Positions 43,758 through 55,701 of a DNA stretch of 64,000 nt are shown here, piece by piece. The position numbers and the translations under genes are program-made. How positions within the stretch are numbered: the first letter of the stretch is position 1; each line of letters begins with the position of its first letter. The notes beneath the pieces were generated by a model. That model was not told where the DNA came from. It saw nothing but the letters and a program-made list of their open reading frames with translations, and searched no databases. The stretch comes from Trissonchulus latispiculum (taxonomy: Eukaryota > Nematoda > Enoplea > Enoplida > Ironidae), in the NCBI GenBank assembly GCA_030248195.1, contig JASAND010007007.1:1-64000 (forward strand), read 5' to 3'.

Positions 43758-46575
43758 TAATGTAATGATTTCAAAGTCCCCATAAATAGGCAGACAGATC
43801 AACTTTGAGTTCATTAGATACCGCATGCTCATTCAAATAATTCCATTTTTCTAGACCAAGGCAAAAAACGTTGTAGTCATCTTCGAAGAACATATCAGAC
43901 AAAGATTTCTAATATTTGCTGTGTTGTTTTCGTTGACTTTATTGCCATGTCTTTGAGTTGGTGATAACATATCTCAACATTACTATATATCTGATTTTGT
44001 ATCTACCAATATCTGTAGCAGCAGTTGTATAGAGATTGTTTTAGTTCCATACCTATATACATATATTAATGTAGCCACTGGGTACAGTCGCATGAGAGCC
44101 ATTCTGTTCTGCTCTGGTTTTGTTTGTAAATATATACACCGTTTCTACTGGTTTTTCCTTTGATTTCGTGGTTATATTTGTCATTCATTGCGTATCAGTT
44201 TTGTGAATTCGTTTCGTACCGAGTTTATGTTTTGGAAGTAAATAATACTGTTATTTACTAATAAGAGCTTACCTAATAAATAAGAACAGCTGCAGCAATG
44301 CAAAAACCTTCCATACCATACCTGAACGGGAGGTCAAATTTCACTGACCCACGTGGAAGCAAATTTGGGTACCCCTTGTGAGAGCGATTTTTCTTAGGGG
44401 TATATTTGAAGGCGATTTTTAAGCGATTTTTGCCATTTTTTAACAAAAAAAGCTATTTTTTTTGCTAAAACGCGTTTTTCGGACGTTTTTTCGCCAAAAA
44501 TAGTGATTTTAAGTGAAAAATTCCGGCGAAACCGGAAAATTTTTGGAAATCATAGACGTAAAACCTATTTTTTGGGCAATTTTCTTACTCCTTGAGGCCA
44601 ATTTTCTTACCCCTTGTGGGAGCAATTTTGCGACCCCTTGTGGACGACTTCGCCGAGGGGGGGGAATTCCCCCCTTTCCACCCCTTGTCCACCTGTGTTC
44701 CATACACATAATTACAGCTCACAGAATTTATGCTTATACACTGAATTGCACCGAAGAAAATAATCTTGAGAATAAGTTGAGAGTTGAGATTGGCTGAGGG
44801 TAATTGTCTTTTGTTTTGCACCAATGAAAGTTAGAGATAATCCTGAACTCGAGATAATGTCCAACTGCACAAGTTTTAGTCCTAATCCAAATCCCGAGTA
44901 AGATTAATTCTAGATAATCTCGAAGTTGCTATTAAACATGCTTAAATACTAATAGTCAACTGTGTTCGTCATAAGCAATGGTATCGTAACGGCTGTAGCG
45001 AAGCTTGGCCTAATACAATTTCCAACAAAAGATCCACGCGACAAAACAGTCCCAACACATGAACATTTTCTCTGAGCTTTCGCAATGAATTGACTCTTAA
45101 CTAACAACCTCTCCGGTTTTCTTGCTCATCGCTCTAATCCTGAAGAATGAGAAACAATTGAGGATTGAAGCTGAAGGGGCGAACCAAGCTCGTTTATGTG
45201 GATGCTTCTTAGGTGCAAAAATCCCTGATTTCGTGCCGACTAAAACTCTAGATAAAAGTCTTCACTGCCTAGCCAGGGTCTTAGTAGCAGTGTAAATGAC
45301 CAGACCAACAAAGCATCGCTTGAGAAAAGGAATTCGTTTTCTCATCATGTCGGAAGACAACAAACTCGGATAGGATCGTTGAAGCATCAATCATTCTCGT
45401 GCTTTGAACCAGCTTATCTGTCGAGCGGTGAAATATAGAACAACTAATAATTCTAAACCAACTTATAGGTTTCAGTTTCAGTTTCAGTCTACGATTCAAA
45501 ACGAAAAAAATTGTCTCAGTCTGGAGTCTGGTCGACAGGTTTGAATTTTGAGTGGCCGACCAGCCGACTAGACGCCGGCCGCCCACCGGTCATCTTGTCT
45601 GGACAGGATCGATGACCAACTACAGATTTGATGAAGAGTTTTGCAAAATAAGGGGAAATCGGAAATATAACAATATAAGTGTCTGCAATTGAAAATTAAA
45701 ACTATGGTCGGATCGGATCGGATCGGATCGGATCGCCGGCCATTTGCTGGATCAGATCGGTAGGTGATTTCGGCTGCCGATCCGATCCGATCCACATCAC
45801 TACTACAGAACACCATACAGAACAGATTAAATTTTTATGCTATCACCCTACTTCTTTACACTTCCGATGCGAAGAATGAAAACAGCTTTAAGTTGTTCCA
45901 TGAACAATCTTAAACCGAAGTTTACATAAATATGTACTGCGAATCCGAACATAAATTTTAGGATTTTCACTTTTATCTGCCATTTGAAAGCATTTTGGTA
46001 TTGGAATTTGGAATTTACATTGTAGGTCATAACATGCTGTCAAAATTTACAGAAGGGAAGAGATGGGGACCTGTAAAAGTGTGTCTAATTGAGTCATTGT
46101 GGTGGGTGAGGTCTTCTTGAAAACTTTATTACAAAGTTAGTTCATTTGAAACCAGTTTTCTCTAAAACGCACTATTGATTACAATAGCAGCTCACAAATT
46201 TTTGAGCAGTGTTACACTTCATAGTTTCTCTCTCAACTATTCTGTTACGAATAAATAACAGCGGAAATTGACAACAAGTTTTTGTTGCATGCAGAATTTG
46301 TGCTATTTTGTTAATTTTACGGCTTTCTTGTGCAATTATTTGCGGATCTATTTCTAATTCAATTGTCAACTTTTAGCATACCAATTTGTAGTTTTTATTG
46401 TAATTTTGTGAATTTCCTGGACTAACGTGCCAGAGATTAAGTCTCTCTGAATTTTTCATAAGTTACAGTTTTTTACCAAAGCCGCTTTCGTCAGCCGTCG
46501 GCTGGCTGACGCAAAAGATGCTCCAGCCGTGCCGACGGCCTGACGTGGCCGGCCGTTCACAAACACTAAACCTGA
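43758..46575. other. 2.8 kb without recognised genes
   Basis: Mostly AT-rich. At 44340-44700 there are imperfect local repeats of a CCCCTTGTGNGAGCNATTTT block with poly-G/poly-C edges. At 45713-45803 there is a GGATCGG-rich hAT fragment. An inverted GCCGTCGGC/CTGACG cluster lies at 46490-46550. No splice-consistent coding region was found. Confidence 0.35.
45713..45803. mobile_element. Short hAT-like MITE fragment, GGATCGG repeats
   Basis: The right end, read inward, is TAGTGATGTGGATCGGATCG, the same terminus as the element at 56661-57814. Tandem GGATCGGATCGG follows at the left, but the left terminus is degraded (ACTATGGTCGG). It has no coding capacity. Confidence 0.5.
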
Positions 46576-46906
46576 GGTGATTTCATAGTCCCAGTCGTCT
46601 CTAGACGCGCGTAGACGCAGGTCGATGTGCGTAGGCGCGCGTCGAAGCGCGTCAACGAGCTACACCGCCATGTTACATTTGGAAGTGTCGACGCGCGTCG
46701 ACGCGCGTACGCGCTTAGACGCCTCCAAACGTGACATCACGCCCTGGTGCTATGCTACCACTGGAAGCGTCGACGCGCGTCAACGCGCCCATTTGTAGCA
46801 TGCCAGTTTACGCGCATCGACGCACGTCGACGCGCGTTGATGCGCGCAATATGATATTGACGTTTGTAGACGCGCGTACGCCTGCGTTCGCGACTATGAA
46901 GGCACC
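46576..46906. mobile_element. GC-rich MITE with GACGCGCGT repeats
   Basis: The ends GGTGATTTCATAGTC and, inverted, GGTGCCTTCATAGTC enclose a CpG-dense sequence with many GACGCGCGT/ACGCGCGTC copies in both orientations. TTAA follows the right end and CTGA stands at the left, so a TTAA target is possible but not proven. It is one of the few CpG-rich islands in the window, and it is repeat-derived. Confidence 0.55.
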
Positions 46907-46985
46907 TTAAATCTACAGGCCGGCCCTCAACCTTCATTTCATCCAACCAACCTGGTTCTGAAGAGACTTCTGATCTTGGTTATAC

Positions 46986-47051
46986 CAAGAGTACATAATA
47001 CATAAGAGTATGACAGCTGTCATACTCTTATGTATATATTATGTACTCTTG
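46986..47051. mobile_element. 66-bp minimal palindromic MITE, TSD GTTATAC
   Basis: The whole insertion is almost nothing but two terminal repeats (CAAGAGTACATAATACATAA and its complement) meeting at GACAGCTGTC. GTTATAC is exact on both sides (46979-46985 and 47052-47058). Confidence 0.85.
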
Positions 47052-47058
47052 GTTATAC

Positions 47059-50000
47059 CTCATTGTTCTTATATATTTGTGGATCGTTCAAGTCACTCAA
47101 TCGAAAAAATAACTTTGCAAAGGAAAGTGATCTTAAAGTGTTCACTTACACTTGCCTGAATGGTGATAGCAGATGAGACAATTTATGATTAGCATATAGA
47201 TTTAGTTCAAGCATATAGATTTAGTTCATTGCTCAATTTTTGAGTGCATGAATGTACACAACCTGTAGCTGTAAGTCAGTTAGTCACTTTGTATTAAATG
47301 TCTGACGCGCTCTCATGATACCATAGAAGCCCAATTGGACACAGAAAAAGCCGGTTTTATCGCTGGCATATTTTAACATAAAGCTAACTAAAGCCGTTTC
47401 ATGTATTTTGTTGGTTGAGGCTTTCACCTATATACATGTCTAGTATAGGGGAAAGCTAAATACACACACCACACATGTGTCACTGAAATGACTTCAGAAT
47501 ACCTCATTAAACACTGCCCTGGGTTAAGTCTATCCTTTTTCTGACCGACTTCGTATTTTTTCTTCTTTTCTATTCCAGGATGTTTCTTTTTCTTAGTCAT
47601 TTACAGATGTCAATTTCAAATTCTTTCACGTTTTCAATTAGTTCCGTAATGAATAGCTTAATTAGAATAATGTAAAGGTCACTTGCTGCGTGTATTAGAA
47701 TCAGTCGTTTGCCTTTGAAGTAACTGTTACAGTATTCATTTCATGTGATTTCCCTGCTACCACTAGGTTTGATTGGCAATTCATTTTAGGTTTTTTACTT
47801 AAATGATTGGTTATTTAAATAGGACTTATAAGTTATAAGTCATTTTTATTTAAGTTATCTTTATCTGATCTTTTCTATCACTGAGGGTATACAATTCATA
47901 AATCTCAAGATAACGCTTGATAAAACTGCAGAGCTGAACCCGGCACGGCTTATTAAATGCTGTTGATATTAAAAGCACGTCGTTAACCCTATTTTGGATT
48001 TTTTTATCGACTTCATAAAATATTATGACCTTGAGAAATATCTAACCCTGACTCAACAATACATGTAATACCTCCATATTTTTTGCTTGCTTTATTATTA
48101 TATCTAGTTTCACGTTGACTGACGTTGGAGTGTAGTGAAATTTAAATTTTCAAAAGACAATTTTTATTGTTCATTTTCTAGTTTAATATTTTAAATTTAT
48201 GTGGGAGGGCATATTTTTCTGTATTACGACTTCGACATAAATTCGTGGGAAAATCGTGCATTAGTAGGCCAAAAACTTGGGCATAAAATAAGCTCTTCTA
48301 TAAAAAATTAGCTCAACTAAATAATGAGCGGACTCTGTTACGCTGGCGCTAAAAGGAAAAATTGATGTGATAAACGTAGTAACCCATAAATAATTTAGAC
48401 GGAGATGGAAAAATTAGGGAAATGCTTTGATTTATGAGGACTCAACAAAATGTCGTTGCTAAGTTGTGCTAGGACGACCTAAAAACCCGCCCATTTTTTC
48501 CTTCTTGTAGGCTTTTACTTTCGTAACTGCAACTCTTGCCAACTAGTCAAGTGCAGTGTACATTGACTTAGCGTGAGAAAACGTTTCTGAAGTTTTGATT
48601 GAAAATTTTTTCGCCAGCTTTCGTAGTTTGATTGTTTTCAGAGCGCTGAGAACTCAATAGATTACCACAAATGTCGTGAATTTTACAAAATGCTTGCTAT
48701 TTTATGTATGAGAATCAGAAGCAGCCATTAGTTACTGTATGCCATGCCAACCAGGGCATAATATTTCATGAGCCAAAGGGCTTTCTAGGAAGGACCGACC
48801 GCTGCCAATAAGCACAAAATATTCGTCGGGTCACCTCAATTGCTAAAAATGAAAACAGAAAGCCAATAGTAAGCTAAAATTAGACATTCGTAGTGCCGTT
48901 CCATTGGTCGTTGACTGGCAGGCAATGTCATTTTCTGAACATTTGAGGCCGAACAACCAGTCTGTTTGTACAACTTTCGCAAACTGACATGTCACTGTTT
49001 ATAGCTGAAAAGGTAGAAAGAAATATAGAAGAATTATGAACTCTTGTACATACGCTTCGCATTCTTTCCCAAGTTTTCCGGGTTTATGCGTTGATAACAT
49101 CGGCCCTGAGTCGTAATTTGAACAACCTATTTCGACTATGTTATCGACTCCGCTGTTGAAATTCAGATTTTTGTTGACTAAGCCTAAGCACTTACCTGAA
49201 TATTCCGTTATCTATATGTACTGTTTGAGATTCTGAAATATTTGTAAGAGAGGGTTTAATTTATTTAGAACCATTTTAAAATTTAATTATGAGAAGCTAA
49301 TTTACTATTCAATTCACGGATGGGTTGGTGGGAAGTTTCAAGATAAAGTCTGTCCTTTCTTCTGACTTGGAATGACAAACTTAATTGAAAAGCTTTCCTG
49401 AAATTTGTCTATTTCTCTTCTATAAGCTTCTGAGACACCCTCCCTGTCCTAATTTCTCATCCTATAGACGACATGTTAAAGACCAATTTTTCAAAATTAA
49501 ACATTCCACCCTCTTCAACCTTATTTTCTTGGCCAAGAAATTTGCTGTAAACTTAATTTGCTGAAAGAGTGCTTTGCAAATTCTAACCCGCTGCTCGAAA
49601 GCCGAAATATTGGCTTTTAACCTAATTGCTCGGTCAAACTTAAAACTTAAAAGCTGTTACCTAATTTTTACTATTTCTCTTAGGGAGGAAGCTTTTATTT
49701 AATCATGATAAAGCAACCCAATCGCAGCTAGACCAATTTTAGGCTGAAAGGTTGCCCAGCTCGCAAAAGCAAGCAGTGAGTAAATAAAAAAACTGCTGCT
49801 ATCCTATTTAAAAAGTTGGTGAAAATTGCAGCCTTGAAGTTTGCGGAAACTTGTTTTTGACTCAGTAGTTCTTTAACGAGGGACCTTTCAACAGCGCATC
49901 AACAAATTGCTTACTCATTCACCATTCAAGTGACAGTTCCCAAGTAATGCAAACATTTTATAAATTTTCACTCTACAATGCTTTTATTAATCGTAGTGGC

Positions 50001-52035
50001 ATGAAAAATTGTCTACAATGATTCTTGCATTTTGTAAATTTTTGAAGTTTTTGTTAAACAGCCATTTTTGTTTGGAATATATATATTTGTATTGTGTGCG
50101 GTGCGTATGTTGTTGCGTTTCTATTTTCACCTTTATATACGTCGAATACAGGTGTAGTACATACATTACATACATAGTATGATTCTTTGTGCACATAGAA
50201 ATATACTTCTGAAGCGGTAAATGGTTGCATAGGAAATTACGAGGTGACCAGCAACATTCGAACGAAACGGAGAAATCCCATTTTCCTTCATTCTGTAGGA
50301 GGAACACGTGAATTATAAATTGCTTATTCAGGTCCCAGGTAGATTATATTAAAACATTGAGTATAGCATGAACACCCTGAGTTTACAATTTTGTGACACG
50401 AATCGAAATCAAACCCGCCTCTCATTCGCTCGCTCATTCGAACTCACTCACACTTAGTTAATTTTTCAGATATATGCAAACTGTACCAGGCTAGACAAAT
50501 CTTTTTACAAAATCAAACATTTAGCCGTGGGAAGATGTTACAGTGTGTGTCTCACTTGTGTGCTTGCAACAAGTTTAGATAAATAGGCTTATCGTTAGTG
50601 TTATTACTCAACTTCAGCTTATATTTGCAGCAACCACGATTGCTCACACTGTCTGTAATTTTTAACGGAAACTTTTCCAGTTGCTTTATCAGCAAAACTT
50701 TTTTCAGCTCCACCCGCCACTATACTAAGTCCTTTAAGTAGAGGCGATTCATATCATAGCTTTGATTCTGTCTCAAGTTTCCGCTGTTAGCATTAAACTA
50801 GGGATCTAAAGTAGACAGACTATATTTGATTTATGTTTGGAGGAAGGTATTCATCCATTAGCTCAGAATAGTAGTACAGAGCTGTCTTTTGCTATTACCA
50901 GTAGCAAGAGTACATAATAGATATTGGTCGTTTTCTGACGTTTTTGTGAGGTTGATGGAAAGATCACACAATACGGGCTCGAGAGTAAAGTCGAGTCAAA
51001 GTTTGTATGATGTTCTTTATATTTACGTTTAGTGTTTTTATTCTCATTTACGAAACCACTGATTAAACGGTCTGTGAAACGCGCCCTGGCAGCGCTATTC
51101 CCACGACTCCTTGCTTATTTTGATAGATATGTAATATCTGTTCGACCACTTTATTCAACGTTACCGAGACGAATGTGTGTCCTAATATAAACACCTTTAT
51201 GTTGCAGTCTTTATTTTACCATTTTGAGCCAAGATAATCGTTAAGTGAAGACGTTTTTCAAACACTTAAAAATGCTCTTGTAAACTAACCTAATAGGGAC
51301 AATCTGATTTCACCTCGCATGCTACAGTTAATGAGTTTACTGGCATCTAATTTGCCTTTATTGTTACTAGATAGCAATCGAAACTTTCTGGACAAATTAA
51401 CTTAAAATCAGAAAACGTGATTTTATATTGGTACTTGATTTTTTCTGATGGCCTTCGACCTTTGTTACCTTCAAGGACTTAACCACACGAATCTAATTTT
51501 TAATATAAAATTAGTGAAGCACAATTTAAAATCGTAGTATTTAGAGATGGACATCCCTGTTTCGACCGTTACCCACCAAAAGTTGCCGCCCCAGGAATGC
51601 ACCTAAAGCTTAGAGTAGTGAACGTTGGAACATGGAAAGGAGGTCCTCCTAAGATTAGCAGATTTAGACATCAACAGTTTTCTCCTTCTTTCTCCCATTT
51701 CCAGCGACCTCTCGCTGTTTTTGAAAGCTTCCATGGTAATTAAGAGATTCAGGCTAAAAGCGCAAAGCTGAAACCCCCGGGCTCATCTCCCTCTATTGAT
51801 TCTATCTTAAGGCAAAGAGAAAAGTCTGGGGGCTCTTGAGGACTTAATTTTTTACGTAGATGTCTGTTAATTCCCCTGTGTTCTGTATTTTCTGTTGTTT
51901 CCAGTCTTGATTATTCACTCAGTACCAATGCCACCAGAAAAGGCCATTTCTACCAGCAACTAGTCAACATATTTGCCTCCTTCTGTGTACTTGGTTAGCT
52001 ACTGATTGGCCTGCTGCTACCTCCGCTGGCTGGCG
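47059..52035. other. 5 kb without recognised genes, upstream of Rab
   Basis: AT-rich, with short frames only. A truncated end of the CAAGAGTACATAATA family lies at about 50902-50920. A GC-richer part at 51560-51790 may belong to the Rab promoter or 5' UTR. No TATA box or upstream exon could be fixed. Confidence 0.3.
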
Positions 52036-55000
52036 ATGTCAAAATATAATTATTTATTTAAAATTGTAATTATTGGCGATCATAATTGTGGTAAATCCTG
52101 TATTCTACTGAGATTTGCTGATGGCAAATTTCGTGACGATCATGTGTCAACGCTTGGTGTTGATTTTAAGCTGAAGACAATCAAACTGGACAAAGACAGG
52201 GTTCGACTGGAGCTTTGGGACACTGCTGGTCTCGAACGATATAGGACTATTTATAATTCTTATTATCATTCCGCTCACGGTGTCATGTGTGTTTATGATA
52301 TCACGGACAAACGGTAGGTTAGTTTCCTTTTGCGAGGCAGTTGTGTGACTGGTTGCCAGTACAAGCTAAACTTCTGTCGCCTAATTTCCTTGCGAGAATA
52401 TTGACCTCGACCGATAGATCTTACTCTTTACTCTTTACAGCAAGCAGCTCAGCTAAGATAGCCCACGCACGGAGGTGACTAAAACCAGGATCGGGATCAG
52501 GATCAGGATCGGGTGACTAAAAACAGGATCCATTTCAGGATCGGCTAAAAACTTCAGGATCGCGTTAGTAGTAGATCCTGATTTCAGGATCGGGTGTCTA
52601 AATACAGGATCCATTTCAGGATCGGCTTGTAACTTCAGGATCAGCTTCAGGATCGGCTTATAAGTTCAGGATTCTTCTTGAGGGTGGATCCTGAGTTCAG
52701 GATCGGGCGTTTAAAAACAGGATCCATTTCAGGATCGGCTTGTAACTTCAGGATCAGCTTCAGGATCGGCAGAGCACTTCAGGATCCGACAAAGGGTGGA
52801 TCCTGAGTTCAGGATCGGGTGTCTAAAAACAGGATAAATTTCAGGATCGGCTGGTAACTTCAGGATCAGCTTCAGGATCGGCTTATAAGTTCAGGATTCG
52901 ATTTGAGGGCGGATCCTGAGTTCAGGATCGGGTGTCTAAAACAGGATCCATTTCAGGATCGGCTTGTAACTTCAGGATCAGCTTCAGGATCGGCTTATAA
53001 GTTCAGGATTCGACTTGAGGGTGGATCCTGAGTTCAGGATCGGGTGTCCAAAAACAGGATCCATTTCAGGATCGGCTTGTAACTTCAGGATCAGCTTCAG
53101 GATCGGCTTATAAGTTCAGGATTCGACTTGAGGGTGGATCCTGATTTCAGGATCGGGTGTCTAAAAACAGGATCCATTTCAGGATCGGCTTGTAACTTCA
53201 GGATCAGCTTCAGGATCGGCATAGAACTTCAGGATCCGACACAGAGGTGGATCCTGAGTTCAGGATCGGGCGTCTAAAAACAGGATCCATTTCAGGATCG
53301 GCTTGTAACTTCAGGATCAACTTCACGATCGGCATAGAACTTCAGGATCCGACACAGGGGTGGATCCTGAGTTCAGGATCGGGTGTCTAAAAACAGGATC
53401 CATTTCAGGATCGGCTTGTAACTTCAGGATCAGCGGGGATGGGGCGTGACAAAAGTAGAAGGACGTTTACCTTTCCAGGATGTGAAGGATTTATGACCTG
53501 AAGTTACAAGATGATCCTGAAGTTACAAGCCGATCCTGAAATGGATTCTGTTTTTAGACACCCGATCCTGAACTCAGGATCCGCCCTCAAGTCGAATCCT
53601 GAACTTATAAGCTGATCCTGAAGTTACAAGCCGATCCTGCAATGGATCCTGTTTTTAGACACCCGATCCTGAACTCAGGATCCACCCCTGTGTCGGATCC
53701 TGAAGTTCTATGCCGATCGTGAAGTTGATCCTGAAGTTACAAGCCGATCCTGAAATGGATCCTGTTTTTAGACGCCCGATCCTGAACTCAGGATCCACCC
53801 TCAAGTCGAATCCTGAACTTATAAGCCGATCCTGAAGCTGATTCTGAAGTTACAGGCCGATCCTGAAATGGATCCTGTTTTTAGACACCCGATCCTGAAC
53901 TCAGGATCCACCTCTGTGTCGGATCCTGAAGTTCTATGCCGATCCTGACGCTGATCCTGAAGTTACAAGCCGATCCTGAAATGGATCCTGTTTTTAGACA
54001 CCCGATCCTGAAATCAGGATCCACTACTAACCCGATCCTGAACTTTTTAGCCGATCCTGAAATGGATCCTGTTTTTAGTCACCCGATCCTGATCCCGATC
54101 CTGGTTTTAGTCACCTCCCCTACGGACGCATGTTTCGTTTTTAGTTCCTCCTACTACATATAAAGTCAGGCTAGGCTGCTCTTTGCACCAGTAAAGACAG
54201 AGAGCAAGATCAGAGTTTTCAATTCACGAAATCCTCACTACATCTTTGTTATGGCCAAGGCCGCTCGTGACACTTAGGAAACTATGCTCTGCTTTGGCGA
54301 AGGAATTAGGCATTTTAGACTTTACCCTAGCAGGGAACATTTTTGGAAATATACGGACCTTGGTCTTGTTCTGTGGAGAAATGCAGTCTGTTCCAATTTT
54401 TAGATGGAGACCTGTCTTGTCGGTTTTTCGGGGGGGGGGGAGTATGTAGTCTTGCTCGATTATCTGGGCGAAGTATGCGCCAATTTAACTTTTCGGATGG
54501 GAGAAAGATGGGGAAGATTAACCTAGCATCTGAAATTCTAGGATATTTGCACGGGTTCAAACGGAAACGCGACTCGTGGTCTTATCCTCCCTCACAGTTG
54601 CTTCTGATTTATGCAACCACCAACCATATTGATCCTTGCTTCAAATTTATTTCATTGTCAATACTTAAAGTTTGTGGCTAATCTTATTACTATCTTTCAA
54701 TCTGTTCTTTCTGTTTGCCTTCAGGTCATTTGAAAATGTCAAGAATTTCTGGATCAACGAAGTGCGTCGTCATGCTCCCACCAGTGCTGTCCTCATGTTA
54801 GTAGGGAACAAGTGTGATCTTAGTGCTCAGCGGACAGTCGAGTTTGCCACTGCGGAAAAGTTCGCAGCGGACTTGGGAATTTCCCTCTTTGAAGTTTCCG
54901 CCAAATCCGGCATCCATGTAGAGGAGGCGTTTCATGAACTGGCGGCGGCCATGAGGGAGCGTCTCCTCATCTCCAAAGCCTCCGATTCCTTCTACAGTCA

Positions 55001-55130
55001 GGCCCTTCTCACCAGTCTAGAGGACGAGGATGAAATGTCCAGCGGGTTCCACGTGGACGGAGTTGTGTCCAGAAAAACAGAACAATCTTCCTGCTGTTTA
55101 GCGCCTAAAAATGGTACAACCTATCTTTAG
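52036..55130 (+). CDS. Rab1-like small GTPase, divergent
   Basis: Exons 52036-52313 and 54725-55130 give 227 residues; the junction ACG|GTAGGT...CTTCAG|GTC is phase 2. ATG 52036 is the first in frame and starts MSKYNYLFKIVIIG, as in Rab1/Rab8. The motifs are P-loop GDHNCGKS (14-21), switch-I Thr39, WDTAGLER (61-68), NKCD (121-124) and SAK (151-153). The usual catalytic Gln after WDTAG is Leu66, and the P-loop has His-Asn-Cys where Rab1 has Ser-Gly-Val, so GTP hydrolysis should be weak. The tail has SSCC at 214-217 followed by ten extra residues, so the lipid-attachment cysteines are not terminal (see findings). The family acts in vesicle traffic. The single intron is filled by a large repeat. 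Confidence 0.88.
52471..54118. mobile_element. Large inverted array of 113-bp CAGGATCGG repeats in Rab intron
   Basis: The ends GGAGGTGACTAAAACCAGGA and the exact complement bound the element. Left arm: about eight tandem copies of a ~113-bp monomer (spacings of 112-114 bp between successive GGATCGGGTGTCTAAA blocks). Right arm: about five copies inverted. A short unique spacer lies at 53435-53505. The flanking 9-mers CCCACGCAC and CCTACGGAC match at 7 of 9 positions, perhaps an old Mutator-like duplication. It lies entirely within the Rab intron. A short open frame at 53936-54163 merely reads through monomers. Confidence 0.75.
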
Positions 55131-55701
55131 CAGAGCTTTTTGTTTTTATTTATTTGTCTCCCCCCCCTCTCACCTCTCTCATTGTTTGACGTCATCTTGC
55201 CCTTCCATTGTTTTGGATGGTTCCTAGTCGCTGAGTCTCTGTTGTTCCTGCGGATCCTCTTGTTAGGCTTTCTGTTGTATTTAAAACATTGAAAAGTCAA
55301 GTCAATTGAACAATATAAATTTATGGTTTTTAAAAACTTAGATAAAGATGTAATGAATATTTAGCACCTATACATTTATTTATTTTTGCAGCAAATCAGT
55401 TTCGTGTTAAGGGAACCTCTAAATGGTAAATACCTTATTTGTATGTACCTAACTGATTTGTGCGTAACTTAACTTTCTTGATTTAGGACTTTCTTCCATA
55501 AGCCTTTTGTGCATTCAATGTGCTGCTACAAAATGTTTGTCTTCCTAAGTTGCTTTTTGAAGCGGTATTTTTGCAGGCTGCTATATAGCTTAAGTATATA
55601 TGTATGTACCTGTAATTTTTGTTGACATTTTTGTGCTGAGTGCTTTTATATATAATTGTATCCTTGTTGTTGTTGTAAACGTACCGATAATTCAGAATAA
55701 A
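55131..55701 (+). promoter_or_regulatory. Probable 3' UTR of Rab with AATAAA at 55696
   Basis: The sequence is T-rich and AT-rich after the stop at 55130. A canonical AATAAA occurs at 55696-55701. The extent is a guess, as no cleavage site can be read. Confidence 0.3.

Noticed and set aside
44513..44797. Frames on both strands near 44.6 kb
   Set aside because: They read through CCCCTTGTGG local repeats and G runs; no domain and no splice context.
52490..54110. CRISPR-like array of regular repeats
   Set aside because: The repeats lie in an intron of a eukaryotic gene, monomers are contiguous with no unique spacers, and the arms are inverted.
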